Source: Pseudovibrio exalbescens DSM 16456 (GTDB lineage: Bacteria > Pseudomonadota > Alphaproteobacteria > Rhizobiales > Stappiaceae). From it: DNA of 64,000 bases. Within the stretch, counting starts at the first letter, position 1. Each line of letters opens with the position of its first letter. Where the stretch lies: positions 62,001-126,000 of the forward strand of contig NZ_AUGS01000010.1 in assembly GCF_000422785.1 (NCBI RefSeq). Reading direction: 5' to 3'. The position numbers and the translations under genes were made by a program. A model generated the notes under the pieces. That model had not been told where the DNA came from, ran no database searches, and worked only from the letters and a program-made list of their open reading frames with translations. Positions 43,039 to 51,475 of the stretch are shown piece by piece.

Positions 43039-46000
43039 CGGCACTGACGAACTGGTTTCTGCGCAACCCAGTCGCCGCCAATCTGCTCATGGTGTTTCTG
43101 CTGGTTGTTGGTCTGACTTCGCTTCTGACCATGCGTATTGAAGGGTTTCCGAAAATACCAGCAGACACAGTCGTGATCACGACAACACTGCCCAACGCCT
43201 ATACCGAGCAAGTTGACAAGCAGATAACACGTCAACTTGAAAGGGCCGTGGAAGGACTGCAGGGTGTCAAGAATATCCGATCTGTTTCCCAACCCGGCTA
43301 CTCGATAATACGAATCCAGCAAGTTGATGGATACGATCTGCAAAAGCTCCTGGATGATGTGCGTTTGAAGGTGGATGGGGTTCATGATCTGCCGAAGGAT
43401 GCCCGGCGCCCTGTCATTCAAACCAATAACTTCGATGTGCCGGCGCTTTACGTTTCGATCCACGGAGATACCGATCTCAAGACACTACAAAGCCTTGCGC
43501 GCTCGTTGCGCCAACAATTGTTGGCGGGAATTGAGATCTCGCGCGTGAATGATTGGGGCCTGCAAGGACAGGAAATCGCTATTGAAATGACCCCAGGCGC
43601 ATTGGAGCGATTGGATCTCACCATTTCCGATGTGATGACCAAGATTCAGGAAAGCTCCTTGTATTTCCAGGGTGGAACCCTTCGGCGTGAAGGGGGGTAC
43701 ATATCGCTGCGTGCGGATAGCCAAGCCTATACCGTTGAAGACTATCGCCAGATCCCGCTGGTCGAATGGCCGGATGGATCGACCACGTATCTGGGCGATG
43801 TCGCATCCATAACCGATGGATTTGAGGAAGTTGATTTTCAGACGCGGTTCAATGGCTTGCAGTCGGTGGGGATGGAGGTTCTCATTGGCCGCAAAGATAA
43901 CCTTCTGGATGTTTCAGCGGAGGCAGGCCAGATCATAGCCGATTTCAATCGAACCCTGCCGGAGGGTGTAACCGCTGAAATCTGGGGTAATTCCAGCCAC
44001 TACATCTCTGATCGTCTGCAGCTTCTCAGTTCCAGCGCTGTGCAGGGTCTTTTGCTCGTTGCGCTCCTTCTGGCGATTTTTCTCAATGTGAAGCTCGCGT
44101 TTTGGGTCGCCATGGGAATTCCCATTTCCATGGCAGGAGCTCTCGCGGTATCGACAACCAGCTGGATTGATTATTCGTTGAACGATATCACCACATTTGG
44201 CTTCATCATCGTGTTGGGCATTCTGGTGGACGATGCTGTGGTCGTGGGAGAAAGCGTTCATGAACAACGTCGTCGTTATCCGGATCCAATCAAGGGAACC
44301 GAGGTCGGTGTCCAGCGCGTTTCAGTTGCCACGGTATTTGGTGTTCTGACTACTGTTGCCGCTTTTGCGCCCATGTTGTTGATCGAAAATCCATTCGGTA
44401 AAGTGTTGGCAAGCTTTGCAGGTGTGGTGATCTTGGCTCTTTTGTTCTCCCTTGTTGAGAGCAAGCTGATCCTGCCTGCGCACTTGGCGCACATCTCCAT
44501 TCACAACGAAGCCCGGAAGACGATACTTGCCCGTCTGTGGTCGTATGTTCAGGCATTCTTCCGCGCGGGGCTTTTTGGCTTTCGAGATCGCGTCTATGCG
44601 CCGGCTTTGAGGGTGGCACTCGCCAATCGTTACGCAGTTCTCATATTGTTTGTGGCCATCGGGACGCTCGTGTTCGGTTTGATGGCGACCGGCCAGATCA
44701 AGTCGACTTTCTTTCCGAATGTGCCGGGTCAGATCCTCTCGGTTTCCATGGAAATGGACCCTCGTGCACCGGTGCAATTGACGCGCACCAATGTGGGGCG
44801 TTTAGAAACCGCAGCGCTTGAACTGAACGAGGAATTTGCGGGTGAAATGGCCTCAGGACAGCCACCCATTGAACATCTTTCCACCTATATGAGCGGAGCT
44901 GGAAAAGCGGATCTATATCTTGAACTTATTCCTGCGGATCAAAGACCGGAGGTAACCACGCGGGATGTCATGGAAGCGTGGCGTGCCCGTGTCGGCGGGT
45001 TGGAAGGCATTTCAGAGCTGTCGTTTTCCGGTTTTGAAGAGTTCGGCGGTGGATTTGAAATCCAACTGCTGGGCGAAGACGCGCAGATGCTGCGCGCCGC
45101 TTCATCTGAGGTGCGAGAGAAGCTGGCGGGCTTCGAGGGCGTGACCAATGTGCGAGATACGTTTAATTCCGGTCAGCCTGAGCTGCGGTTACGCCTGAAA
45201 CCCGAAGCGCGCCATCTGGGCTTTTCCTCGGAGCGCTTGGCGAGCCAGATTGGGTATGCTTTTGGAGGTGGTGAGGCGCAGCGCATTCAGCGCGGCACAT
45301 CTGAAGTGCGTGTGGTTGTGCGATCGGCCTTTGAGGCTCGCAACACCATTGAGGATTTGTTGCAGCTGCGCCTCAAAAGCAGTGACGGTGCCTGGATTCC
45401 CTTGGAGGCGATCGCAGACGTTGAGGCGCGTTACATCAACAACGAGATCACCCTCCACAATGCGCAACAGGTTTCGCTCGTTTCAGCCGACGTGAACCGG
45501 GATGTTGTGGCGCCAGAAGAACTCGGGAAGGCGCTTTTCGGTGCATTCGCGCAGGAAATCGAAAGCAAGTATCCCGGCATATCAATCAAACGTGGTGGTG
45601 AACTGGAAGATATCGGTGAGTTGCAGGGGGGGCTGCTGCGCGCCTTCATCATTGCCGCCCTTTTGATTTACATACTCATCGCCGTGCCGCTGAAATCCTA
45701 CTGGAAGCCGTTTCTCATCATGTCGGTTGTGCCCTTTGGTTTTGTTGGGGCCGTCATCGGGCACGGCATCATGGACTTGCCGTTCTCCCTGCTTTCTTTC
45801 TTCGGTGTTTTGGCGCTTATCGGAGTTGTTGTGAATGACTCCTTGGTCATGATGACTTTCTATCTTCAATCACGCGAAGAAGGCATGTCTCACGATGAGG
45901 CAACGTATCGATGTGGTGTGGATCGGTTTCAAGCCATATTTCTGACGACCGCGACGACAGTTGTCGGATTGATCCCCCTTATGAGCGAAACGTCGGAACA

Positions 46001-46226
46001 GGCGCTCTATCTGGTACCGGCAGCTGTCTCGCTGGCTTTTGGCGAGATATTCGCAACGCTGATCACGTTGATTCTGATCCCGGTCTTACTGTCTATCAGT
46101 GAAGATGTGCGTCAGCTGGTTTGGGGGCGAAACAAGAAAACTGACCCGGTCCGTGAAGGCGTCTTCGCTCACTCAAATCACGCTACCGATGAAAGTTCTG
46201 AACCTGTCTTAGAAGAGAGTCTTTGA
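43035..46226 (+). CDS. RND-family efflux transporter (AcrB/HAE1-like)
   Basis: A 1,063-residue inner-membrane RND pump with the normal 12-helix, two-large-loop plan. It opens with 'MTALTNWFLRNPVAANLLMV'. Helix 4 holds the proton-relay region ('GFIIVLGILVDDAVVVGESV') with the paired Asp residues, and the second half has 'LIGVVVNDSLVMMTF'. The periplasmic porter loops lie at about 40-330 and 550-850. It expels hydrophobic or amphiphilic compounds together with the fusion protein upstream, under control of the divergent TetR regulator. The substrate is unknown. Confidence 0.94.
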   Translation: MTALTNWFLRNPVAANLLMVFLLVVGLTSLLTMRIEGFPKIPADTVVITTTLPNAYTEQVDKQITRQLERAVEGLQGVKNIRSVSQPGYSIIRIQQVDGYDLQKLLDDVRLKVDGVHDLPKDARRPVIQTNNFDVPALYVSIHGDTDLKTLQSLARSLRQQLLAGIEISRVNDWGLQGQEIAIEMTPGALERLDLTISDVMTKIQESSLYFQGGTLRREGGYISLRADSQAYTVEDYRQIPLVEWPDGSTTYLGDVASITDGFEEVDFQTRFNGLQSVGMEVLIGRKDNLLDVSAEAGQIIADFNRTLPEGVTAEIWGNSSHYISDRLQLLSSSAVQGLLLVALLLAIFLNVKLAFWVAMGIPISMAGALAVSTTSWIDYSLNDITTFGFIIVLGILVDDAVVVGESVHEQRRRYPDPIKGTEVGVQRVSVATVFGVLTTVAAFAPMLLIENPFGKVLASFAGVVILALLFSLVESKLILPAHLAHISIHNEARKTILARLWSYVQAFFRAGLFGFRDRVYAPALRVALANRYAVLILFVAIGTLVFGLMATGQIKSTFFPNVPGQILSVSMEMDPRAPVQLTRTNVGRLETAALELNEEFAGEMASGQPPIEHLSTYMSGAGKADLYLELIPADQRPEVTTRDVMEAWRARVGGLEGISELSFSGFEEFGGGFEIQLLGEDAQMLRAASSEVREKLAGFEGVTNVRDTFNSGQPELRLRLKPEARHLGFSSERLASQIGYAFGGGEAQRIQRGTSEVRVVVRSAFEARNTIEDLLQLRLKSSDGAWIPLEAIADVEARYINNEITLHNAQQVSLVSADVNRDVVAPEELGKALFGAFAQEIESKYPGISIKRGGELEDIGELQGGLLRAFIIAALLIYILIAVPLKSYWKPFLIMSVVPFGFVGAVIGHGIMDLPFSLLSFFGVLALIGVVVNDSLVMMTFYLQSREEGMSHDEATYRCGVDRFQAIFLTTATTVVGLIPLMSETSEQALYLVPAAVSLAFGEIFATLITLILIPVLLSISEDVRQLVWGRNKKTDPVREGVFAHSNHATDESSEPVLEESL

Positions 46227-46430
46227 TTGCCAATCCAACGGGAATACGTGTTCTCGAATTGGTCAATGCAAATGTGTGATCGAAATAGTGTATTTGTTTG
46301 AGTAAGTTGGCAAAAGCGCTTTTTATTAGGATAAACTAAAATAAATGAGATTGGGAAATGGTATTCCGAATGGTTGATTGTAATTACCTAATATGTTTCA
46401 CTAATTTTATCTTAGATGAATAGGTGATTC

Positions 46431-46832
46431 TTGGCTTATCTTCACAAATGTATACTCGTCGCTGCATTGGTTATTGGTTATGGATCTGCACATGCCGAAG
46501 GAGATCCTGAGAAAGGCGAAAAGGTATTTCGCAAATGCCAAGCATGTCACGCGGTTGGTGAGGACGCCAGAAGCCGTGTAGGTCCTCCTTTGAACGGAAT
46601 AGTTGGCGCCGAGTGGGGCCATACTGAGGGCTACCGGTATTCCAAGCCCCTCCTTGCTGGCAAAGATGAAGGACGGGTTTGGGATGTAGAGACCCTGACC
46701 GCGTATCTCAAAGATCCCAAGGATGTCATTCCCAGAGGGCGCATGGCGTTTGCTGGCCTGCGTAAGGATGCTGAGATCGAAAACATAATCGCGTATCTGG
46801 ATCAATTCAAAGAAAACGGCGAACTCAAATGA
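46431..46832 (+). CDS. Periplasmic class I c-type cytochrome
   Basis: A 133-residue monohaem cytochrome. The best start is TTG at 46431, with AGGTGA just upstream; no ATG in frame lies near the signal peptide ('ILVAALVIGYGSAHAEGD'). The haem site is 'KCQACHAVG' and the distal Met is in 'RGRMAFAGL', as in cytochrome c2/c550. It lies next to the nos/nsrR region and may carry electrons to nitrous-oxide reductase. A motif resembling those around nsrR (AATAGGTGATT, 46419-46429) overlaps its ribosome-binding site. Confidence 0.85.
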   Translation: MAYLHKCILVAALVIGYGSAHAEGDPEKGEKVFRKCQACHAVGEDARSRVGPPLNGIVGAEWGHTEGYRYSKPLLAGKDEGRVWDVETLTAYLKDPKDVIPRGRMAFAGLRKDAEIENIIAYLDQFKENGELK

Positions 46833-46837
46833 CGCCT

Positions 46838-46880
46838 TGAGCATCGTTATCCAGGAAACGTTGTCGGACAACGGTGCTCA
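46838..46880. terminator. Hairpin between convergent cytochrome and nsrR genes
   Basis: TGAGCATCGTT (46838-46848) pairs with AACGGTGCTCA (46870-46880), 11 bp with one G-U pair and a 21-nt loop. It overlaps the nsrR stop and could end both convergent transcripts. No T run is present. Confidence 0.45.
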
Positions 46881-47300
46881 TTCAGGTCGTTTACCTATTG
46901 GTCTCAGGGCGATGTCAGCAAGGGTCGAGTTGTCCAGATCGGCCAGAAAGGCAGCCTCGGCGCGTCTTAACCGAGCCTTGAGGCGGCATTGGCCATCCAA
47001 AGTGCAGGCTCCGCCGTCTTTGGCGAAGCATTCAACGAGGGGATGGTCCTCCTCTAGCAACCGGACGAGCTCGCCCAATACCAGCTGATCGGGCGATTTT
47101 GCCAATCTTGCGCCACCACCGCCGCCGCGTTGGGTGGTTACGATGCCGACCCGAGCAAGCTGCTGCATGATTTTGCTCAGATGATTGCGGGAGAGTTTTA
47201 ACTCATTGGCCAACTCAGAGGTTGAGTACATACGAGCAGGATCGCTGGCCATCCGCATGAGCATTCTTAAGCCGTAGTCGGTAAAGAGTGTCAGCTTCAT
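46878..47300 (-). CDS. nsrR: NsrR-like Rrf2-family nitric-oxide-sensing regulator
   Basis: About 140 residues from 'MKLTLFTDYGLRMLMRMASD', the family start; a longer frame to 47384 is unlikely. The winged helix region is 'ELKLSRNHLSKIMQQLARVG' and the wing is Gly-rich ('TQRGGGGGARLAK'). Three cysteines (C91, C99, C105) in 'CFAKDGGACTLDGQC' are positioned to hold an Fe-S cluster, as in NsrR, which loses repression on reacting with NO. It is divergent from nnrS and next to nos genes, consistent with control of nitrogen-oxide metabolism. Other Rrf2 members such as IscR have different Cys spacing. Confidence 0.85.
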   Translation of the reverse strand: MKLTLFTDYGLRMLMRMASDPARMYSTSELANELKLSRNHLSKIMQQLARVGIVTTQRGGGGGARLAKSPDQLVLGELVRLLEEDHPLVECFAKDGGACTLDGQCRLKARLRRAEAAFLADLDNSTLADIALRPIGKRPE

Positions 47301-47634
47301 TTGTGATCCATCTCCTGAATAGGTATTTACAATTCCAATTAAAATGGCTAGCCTGATTTCACACTTGGCGGTCTCTAATGTCAACTACACCAATCAATAG
47401 GTATTAGGAAGACTTTTGAGAATTGGCGGTTAAATGAGTGGCAGGCAGTATGTTTATGGCCAGCGTATAGCGCCTATAGTGCGTTTTTCTCGCTGGAAGT
47501 AAGTGGTCTGATTAGGTTGGCGAGATCGGCATAAAGCGAGATGGCGAACTTAAATAGGCAAATTATATGCGTATTGAATTTGCTTTTACCTGTCGGTTTG
47601 GCGCGAAGTGATCAGCGTTGGAATAGGATCCTGA
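47301..47634. promoter_or_regulatory. Divergent regulatory region nsrR/nnrS with AATAGGTATT repeats
   Basis: About 330 bp without a gene. The 10-mer AATAGGTATT occurs twice (47318-47327 and 47396-47405), 78 bp start to start, and a related AATAGGTGATT occurs before the cytochrome gene (46419-46429). These are candidate half-sites for NsrR or another regulator. I found no clear FNR/NNR-type TTGAT-N4-ATCAA palindrome. Confidence 0.4.
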
Positions 47635-48846
47635 ATGTCGACGACATCACAACTCATTCGGTCTTGGCGCGGCCCAGCTGTCTTGAGCTTTGGTTTTCGC
47701 CCATTCTTTCTGGGCGCTGCTCTGTGGGCGGCACTTTCCGGAGTGGTGTGGGTCCTGATGTTGTCGGGCAAGGTGGTCTTGCCAACGGCCTTAGATCCCG
47801 TCTCCTGGCATGCACATGAGTTCTTGTTTGGATACTTAGGCGCGGTAATCGCGGGATTTTTGCTGACCGCGATACCCAATTGGACCGGACGTTTGCCTAT
47901 CGTCGGGTGGCCCTTGGCAACCTTGTTTGGTTTGTGGCTCCTCGGCAGGGCTGTGGTCGCCAGTTCCGCGTTGCTCCCAACCGGTTTGGTAATCATGGTT
48001 GATCTGTCGATGCCCATTGCGTTGGCGATTGCGAGTGCCCGGGAGATTTATGCTGGTCAGAATTGGCGCAATCTGGCAGTGCTGGCCATGCTCGTGGCGT
48101 TTATTGTGGCTAACGGTGTTTTCCATGTCAGTGCAGCTGAGGGTGAGTATGCAGCACAAGGCATAGGCATGCGTCTCGGTGTAGCCGCCGCTGTTATGAT
48201 GGTGGCGGTTATTGGCGGGCGAATTGTTCCGTCATTTACCCGCAACTGGCTGGCGAAGCGCGGCGCTTCAAGAAAAACCTCGTTGCCCGCGGTGCAAGTG
48301 TTCGATCGAGCAGCTCTGATCGTGCTGTTGGCCGCACTGGCCGTATGGGTGTTCGCGCCTTTCGAGCGATTGACTGGGCTGTTTCTACTCGGTGCGGGTG
48401 CTTTTCACCTGCTGCGTTTGGCGAGATGGAAAGGGTGGCTCACATTCGCCGAGCCCTTGGTCTTGATCCTGCACGGCGCGTATTTGTTCCTCCCAATCGG
48501 GCTGCTTGTATTGGGTCTAGAAATACTCGTACCAGGTACTTTGGGTATGGCGACCGCCCAACATGTCCTCATGGCTGGCGTTATTGGGTCCATGACACTC
48601 GCAGTCATGACCCGTGCCACTCTTGGTCATACAGGAAGATCGCTTTCGGCAGGACCTGCGACGACCTTAATTTATGCAGCCGTAATTGTTTCTGTGTTTA
48701 GCCGGGTAGGTGCTGGCGTATGGCTTGAGCACGCCTCTCTTTTCCATGCCGTTTCTGGTTGGGCCTGGTTCGGCGCGTTTGCGGGGTTTGTTTTCGTTTA
48801 TGGCCCCTTGCTGATTTCCGAGCGCAAAAAGTCGGGGGGCTCATGA
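47635..48846 (+). CDS. nnrS: NnrS family haem/copper membrane protein
   Basis: A 403-residue integral membrane protein with about 12 helices. The N-terminus 'GPAVLSFGFRPFFLGAALWA' and 'DPVSWHAHEFLFGYLGAVIAGFLLTAIPNWTG' region, with its conserved His residues, is diagnostic of NnrS, as is the later 'HVLMAGVIGSMTLAVMTR' segment. NnrS is a haem- and copper-containing protein linked to nitric-oxide stress and denitrification. An AGGA site lies 7 nt before the ATG. It overlaps the small unknown gene by 4 bp (ATGA) and so heads the nos transcription unit or a joint one. Confidence 0.9.
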   Translation: MSTTSQLIRSWRGPAVLSFGFRPFFLGAALWAALSGVVWVLMLSGKVVLPTALDPVSWHAHEFLFGYLGAVIAGFLLTAIPNWTGRLPIVGWPLATLFGLWLLGRAVVASSALLPTGLVIMVDLSMPIALAIASAREIYAGQNWRNLAVLAMLVAFIVANGVFHVSAAEGEYAAQGIGMRLGVAAAVMMVAVIGGRIVPSFTRNWLAKRGASRKTSLPAVQVFDRAALIVLLAALAVWVFAPFERLTGLFLLGAGAFHLLRLARWKGWLTFAEPLVLILHGAYLFLPIGLLVLGLEILVPGTLGMATAQHVLMAGVIGSMTLAVMTRATLGHTGRSLSAGPATTLIYAAVIVSVFSRVGAGVWLEHASLFHAVSGWAWFGAFAGFVFVYGPLLISERKKSGGS

Positions 48847-49256
48847 ACAGTATAGGCAGGCTTTGCCAGCTCCGCATACTGGTTGCCTTTGTGTTCGCCA
48901 TAGGTTTCGCTGCACCGCAGGTCAGCGTAGCGCTTGAGTACGCCGCTGGAGCAGAACGCATCTCTGTACTCGCAAATAAAACAATTGGGGGTGCGTCAAA
49001 GCATCAATTCCTGAAGCGCTCTCGCTGTCATTCCAAGTCCGCCAAGGCCAAAGGGCTGCTGTCTGAGCAGGCAAAGTCTGGCGACAGTGGATCAAATTCG
49101 ACCGGATTTGAGGCATTTTCCGGAAAGGGTCTTACAGCTCTGACATATGGGTTGGGATCGCCGGCGCCCGTGTTTCTTTCCTTCGCAAAACCATTTGCCG
49201 TCTTCGGTTCTGCTGTGGCTCGTGCTCCACCGAGGTTCTACTCATGCCCCATCTGA
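48843..49256 (+). CDS. Small exported protein of unknown function between nnrS and nosR
   Basis: A 137-residue protein that I do not recognise. It overlaps nnrS by 4 bp and nosR by 13 bp, so its reading frame is embedded in the operon. It has an N-terminal hydrophobic signal-like segment ('ILVAFVFAIGFAAPQVSVALE'), then a Ser/Lys-rich stretch with little predicted structure and a C-terminus with hydrophobic patches ('APVFLSFAKPFAVFGSAVA') that could be a second membrane segment. Two cysteines are present. The overlap on both sides argues for a real gene, but composition is low-complexity, so its coding status is less sure than that of its neighbours. Confidence 0.5.
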   Translation: MNSIGRLCQLRILVAFVFAIGFAAPQVSVALEYAAGAERISVLANKTIGGASKHQFLKRSRCHSKSAKAKGLLSEQAKSGDSGSNSTGFEAFSGKGLTALTYGLGSPAPVFLSFAKPFAVFGSAVARAPPRFYSCPI

Positions 49257-51460
49257 TCATTTCCCGTGCATTGCGGTTCCTCACTGTTGTTTTCTCCCTG
49301 GCGCTATTAGTGGTACTGCCGACGGATGCTTTTTCCCAGTCGCAGAGCAATCTGTTAAGCCGCTTCCTCGCCCAAACCCCACCCTCATCACTTGTTGAAG
49401 GCGCAGACGCGTACGGCGGTGTGAAAGAAGACTTGCCGGTTGCACCGCTTCTCAAGGATGGAACCCAAATCGGGTGGGTCTGGGTCACATCCGATTTCGT
49501 TGGTACGACTGGCTACTCTGGAAAGCCAATTCACACACTGGTGGCTATTGGGCCCGACGCGACCATCTTGGGCGCGAAACTTGTCGAACACTCGGAGCCA
49601 ATCGTTTTGGTTGGTATTCCCGACGAGAAGATCAAAGCGCTGACAAGAAGTTACGTAGGTGTTGATCTCGTCGAAGAAGCGAGCTCTGGTGGCCAGTCTC
49701 ATGATCTGGACATCATCTCGGGTGCGACAGTTACAATCATTGTCATAGATGACTCTATTGTGCGGTCCGGTCTGAAGGTGGCCCGCGCTCTGGAACTCGG
49801 AGGGCTTAAGCAGGCTAAAGCCCAAGGACCCAAATTCGTAATCAATGAGGATGCTCAGGCTGCGGGCGATTGGACCAGTCTCGTCGGTGACGGCACTGTT
49901 CGGCGTTTGGATTTGGACGTTTCGCAAGTCAATCAAGCTTTCGCGAATTCAGCCGATCCACGTGCTGCCCGTCATCCTGAAAAGGGACCAGATGAGGATA
50001 CCTTCATAAAGCTGGCTGTTGCTCCAGTCAGCGTGCCTGCGATTGGCAAGGTGCTGCTGGGTGAGAACGGTTATTCCGGTCTGTCTAATTGGTTGGCTGC
50101 CGGAGATCATGCATTGATGGTTGTCGGGCGTGGTCGGTATTCATTCAAGGGCTCCGGGTATGTTCGCGGCGGGATTTTTGACCGCATACAAGTAGTCCAA
50201 GGCGACAACAGCTTTCGGTTCAGAGATCGCTCTCACAAGCGGGTTAGCAACATAGCCGTTGACGGCTCCCCCAGCTTTAAGGAAATGGATCTGTTCAAGA
50301 TCCCCGCGGACGCGGGTTTTGATCCAACCAAGCCCTGGCGGCTGGAGCTCTTGGTCCAGCGGCGTGTTGGCGCTATCGACAAGGCGTTCGTCACTTTCGG
50401 CTTGGACTATCGTTTGCCGGAAAAATACTTGAGTCCGGTCATCGCACAAAAGGTCGAACCCACCGGCTCTGCCGCGGCGGCGGTGCAACGAGCGGACCAA
50501 AGCGAAATTGCGGCAAAGCAGGCGCTCTGGAAGCGGATCTGGTGGCAAAAACGCTTTGAAATTGCTGGCCTGCTTGTCATGCTCGGCACGTTGACCATTG
50601 CCTTCTTTTTCCAAAGATGGCTGGTGAAGTCAGAAAAGATCACCTTCTGGTTCCGCATTGGCTTTCTTACGCTCACCCTGTTCTTCCTTGGTTGGTATGC
50701 CAACGCTCAGCTTTCCGTCGTGAATTTGATGGCTCTTGGAGGTGCCCTGGCTACTGGGTTTAGCTGGGACGCGTTCTTGATGGAGCCGCTGACATTCATT
50801 CTCTGGTTCTCTGTAGCCGCAGCGCTCTTGTTCTGGGGGCGCGGAGCTTATTGTGGGTGGTTGTGTCCTTTTGGAGCACTTCAGGAATTGTTGAACCGTG
50901 TCGCGAAGTTGGCGCGTGTTCCGCAATGGACATTGCCATTTGGCCTCAATGAGCGCTTGTGGGCCGTAAAATACATGATCTTTTTGGTGCTGTTCGGCTT
51001 GTCTCTGGCGTCTATGCCTTGGGCTGAGCGGTTTGCCGAGGTCGAGCCATTCAAGACGGCCATTATCCTCAAGTTCGATCGTAGTTGGCCCTTTGTTCTT
51101 TTCGCGTTGGCAATGCTCGCACCCGGACTGTTCATTGAACGATTTTATTGCCGGTATGTGTGTCCACTTGGAGGGGCCCTCGCAATACCGGCGCGTATGC
51201 GGATGTTTGACTGGCTCAAGCGCTACCCTGATTGCGGTAGACCCTGTCAGACGTGTGCAATTGAGTGTCCGGTTCAAGCCATTCATCCAACTGGAGAAAT
51301 CAACCCGAACGAATGTGTGAACTGCCTACACTGTCAGGTTCTCTACCATTCTGAGAAAAAGTGTCCGGTGGTCATTCGACAGGTGAAGAGGCGGGCGAAT
51401 ATCGCGGCTTCTTCCGGAAAAACGGCCGCGCAGAAGCGTGCAGCCTCAACACAACCTTGA
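49244..51460 (+). CDS. nosR: NosR, membrane flavin/iron-sulfur protein for nitrous-oxide reduction
   Basis: A 738-residue protein with full NosR architecture. A signal peptide ends near 'PTDAFSQ'. The periplasmic FMN-binding domain has the flavinylation motif 'SGAT' at S159-T162. Five or six membrane helices (about 440-630) follow, then cytoplasmic Fe-S sites: 'CGWLCPFGALQE' near 537, 'CRYVCPLGGAL' near 636, and ferredoxin-like 'CGRPCQTCAIECP' and 'CVNCLHC' (664-700). NosR feeds electrons to NosZ and is needed for nos expression or activity. It is translated just ahead of nosZ (15-bp gap). NosX is probably its flavin transferase. Confidence 0.95.
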   Translation: MPHLIISRALRFLTVVFSLALLVVLPTDAFSQSQSNLLSRFLAQTPPSSLVEGADAYGGVKEDLPVAPLLKDGTQIGWVWVTSDFVGTTGYSGKPIHTLVAIGPDATILGAKLVEHSEPIVLVGIPDEKIKALTRSYVGVDLVEEASSGGQSHDLDIISGATVTIIVIDDSIVRSGLKVARALELGGLKQAKAQGPKFVINEDAQAAGDWTSLVGDGTVRRLDLDVSQVNQAFANSADPRAARHPEKGPDEDTFIKLAVAPVSVPAIGKVLLGENGYSGLSNWLAAGDHALMVVGRGRYSFKGSGYVRGGIFDRIQVVQGDNSFRFRDRSHKRVSNIAVDGSPSFKEMDLFKIPADAGFDPTKPWRLELLVQRRVGAIDKAFVTFGLDYRLPEKYLSPVIAQKVEPTGSAAAAVQRADQSEIAAKQALWKRIWWQKRFEIAGLLVMLGTLTIAFFFQRWLVKSEKITFWFRIGFLTLTLFFLGWYANAQLSVVNLMALGGALATGFSWDAFLMEPLTFILWFSVAAALLFWGRGAYCGWLCPFGALQELLNRVAKLARVPQWTLPFGLNERLWAVKYMIFLVLFGLSLASMPWAERFAEVEPFKTAIILKFDRSWPFVLFALAMLAPGLFIERFYCRYVCPLGGALAIPARMRMFDWLKRYPDCGRPCQTCAIECPVQAIHPTGEINPNECVNCLHCQVLYHSEKKCPVVIRQVKRRANIAASSGKTAAQKRAASTQP

Positions 51461-51475
51461 GGAGAGGAGATACTC

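Noticed and set aside
46222-46237. FNR/NNR-like box TTGAT-N4-AATCC
   Set aside because: Only the left half-site matches TTGAT-N4-ATCAA, and it overlaps the stop codon of the RND gene.
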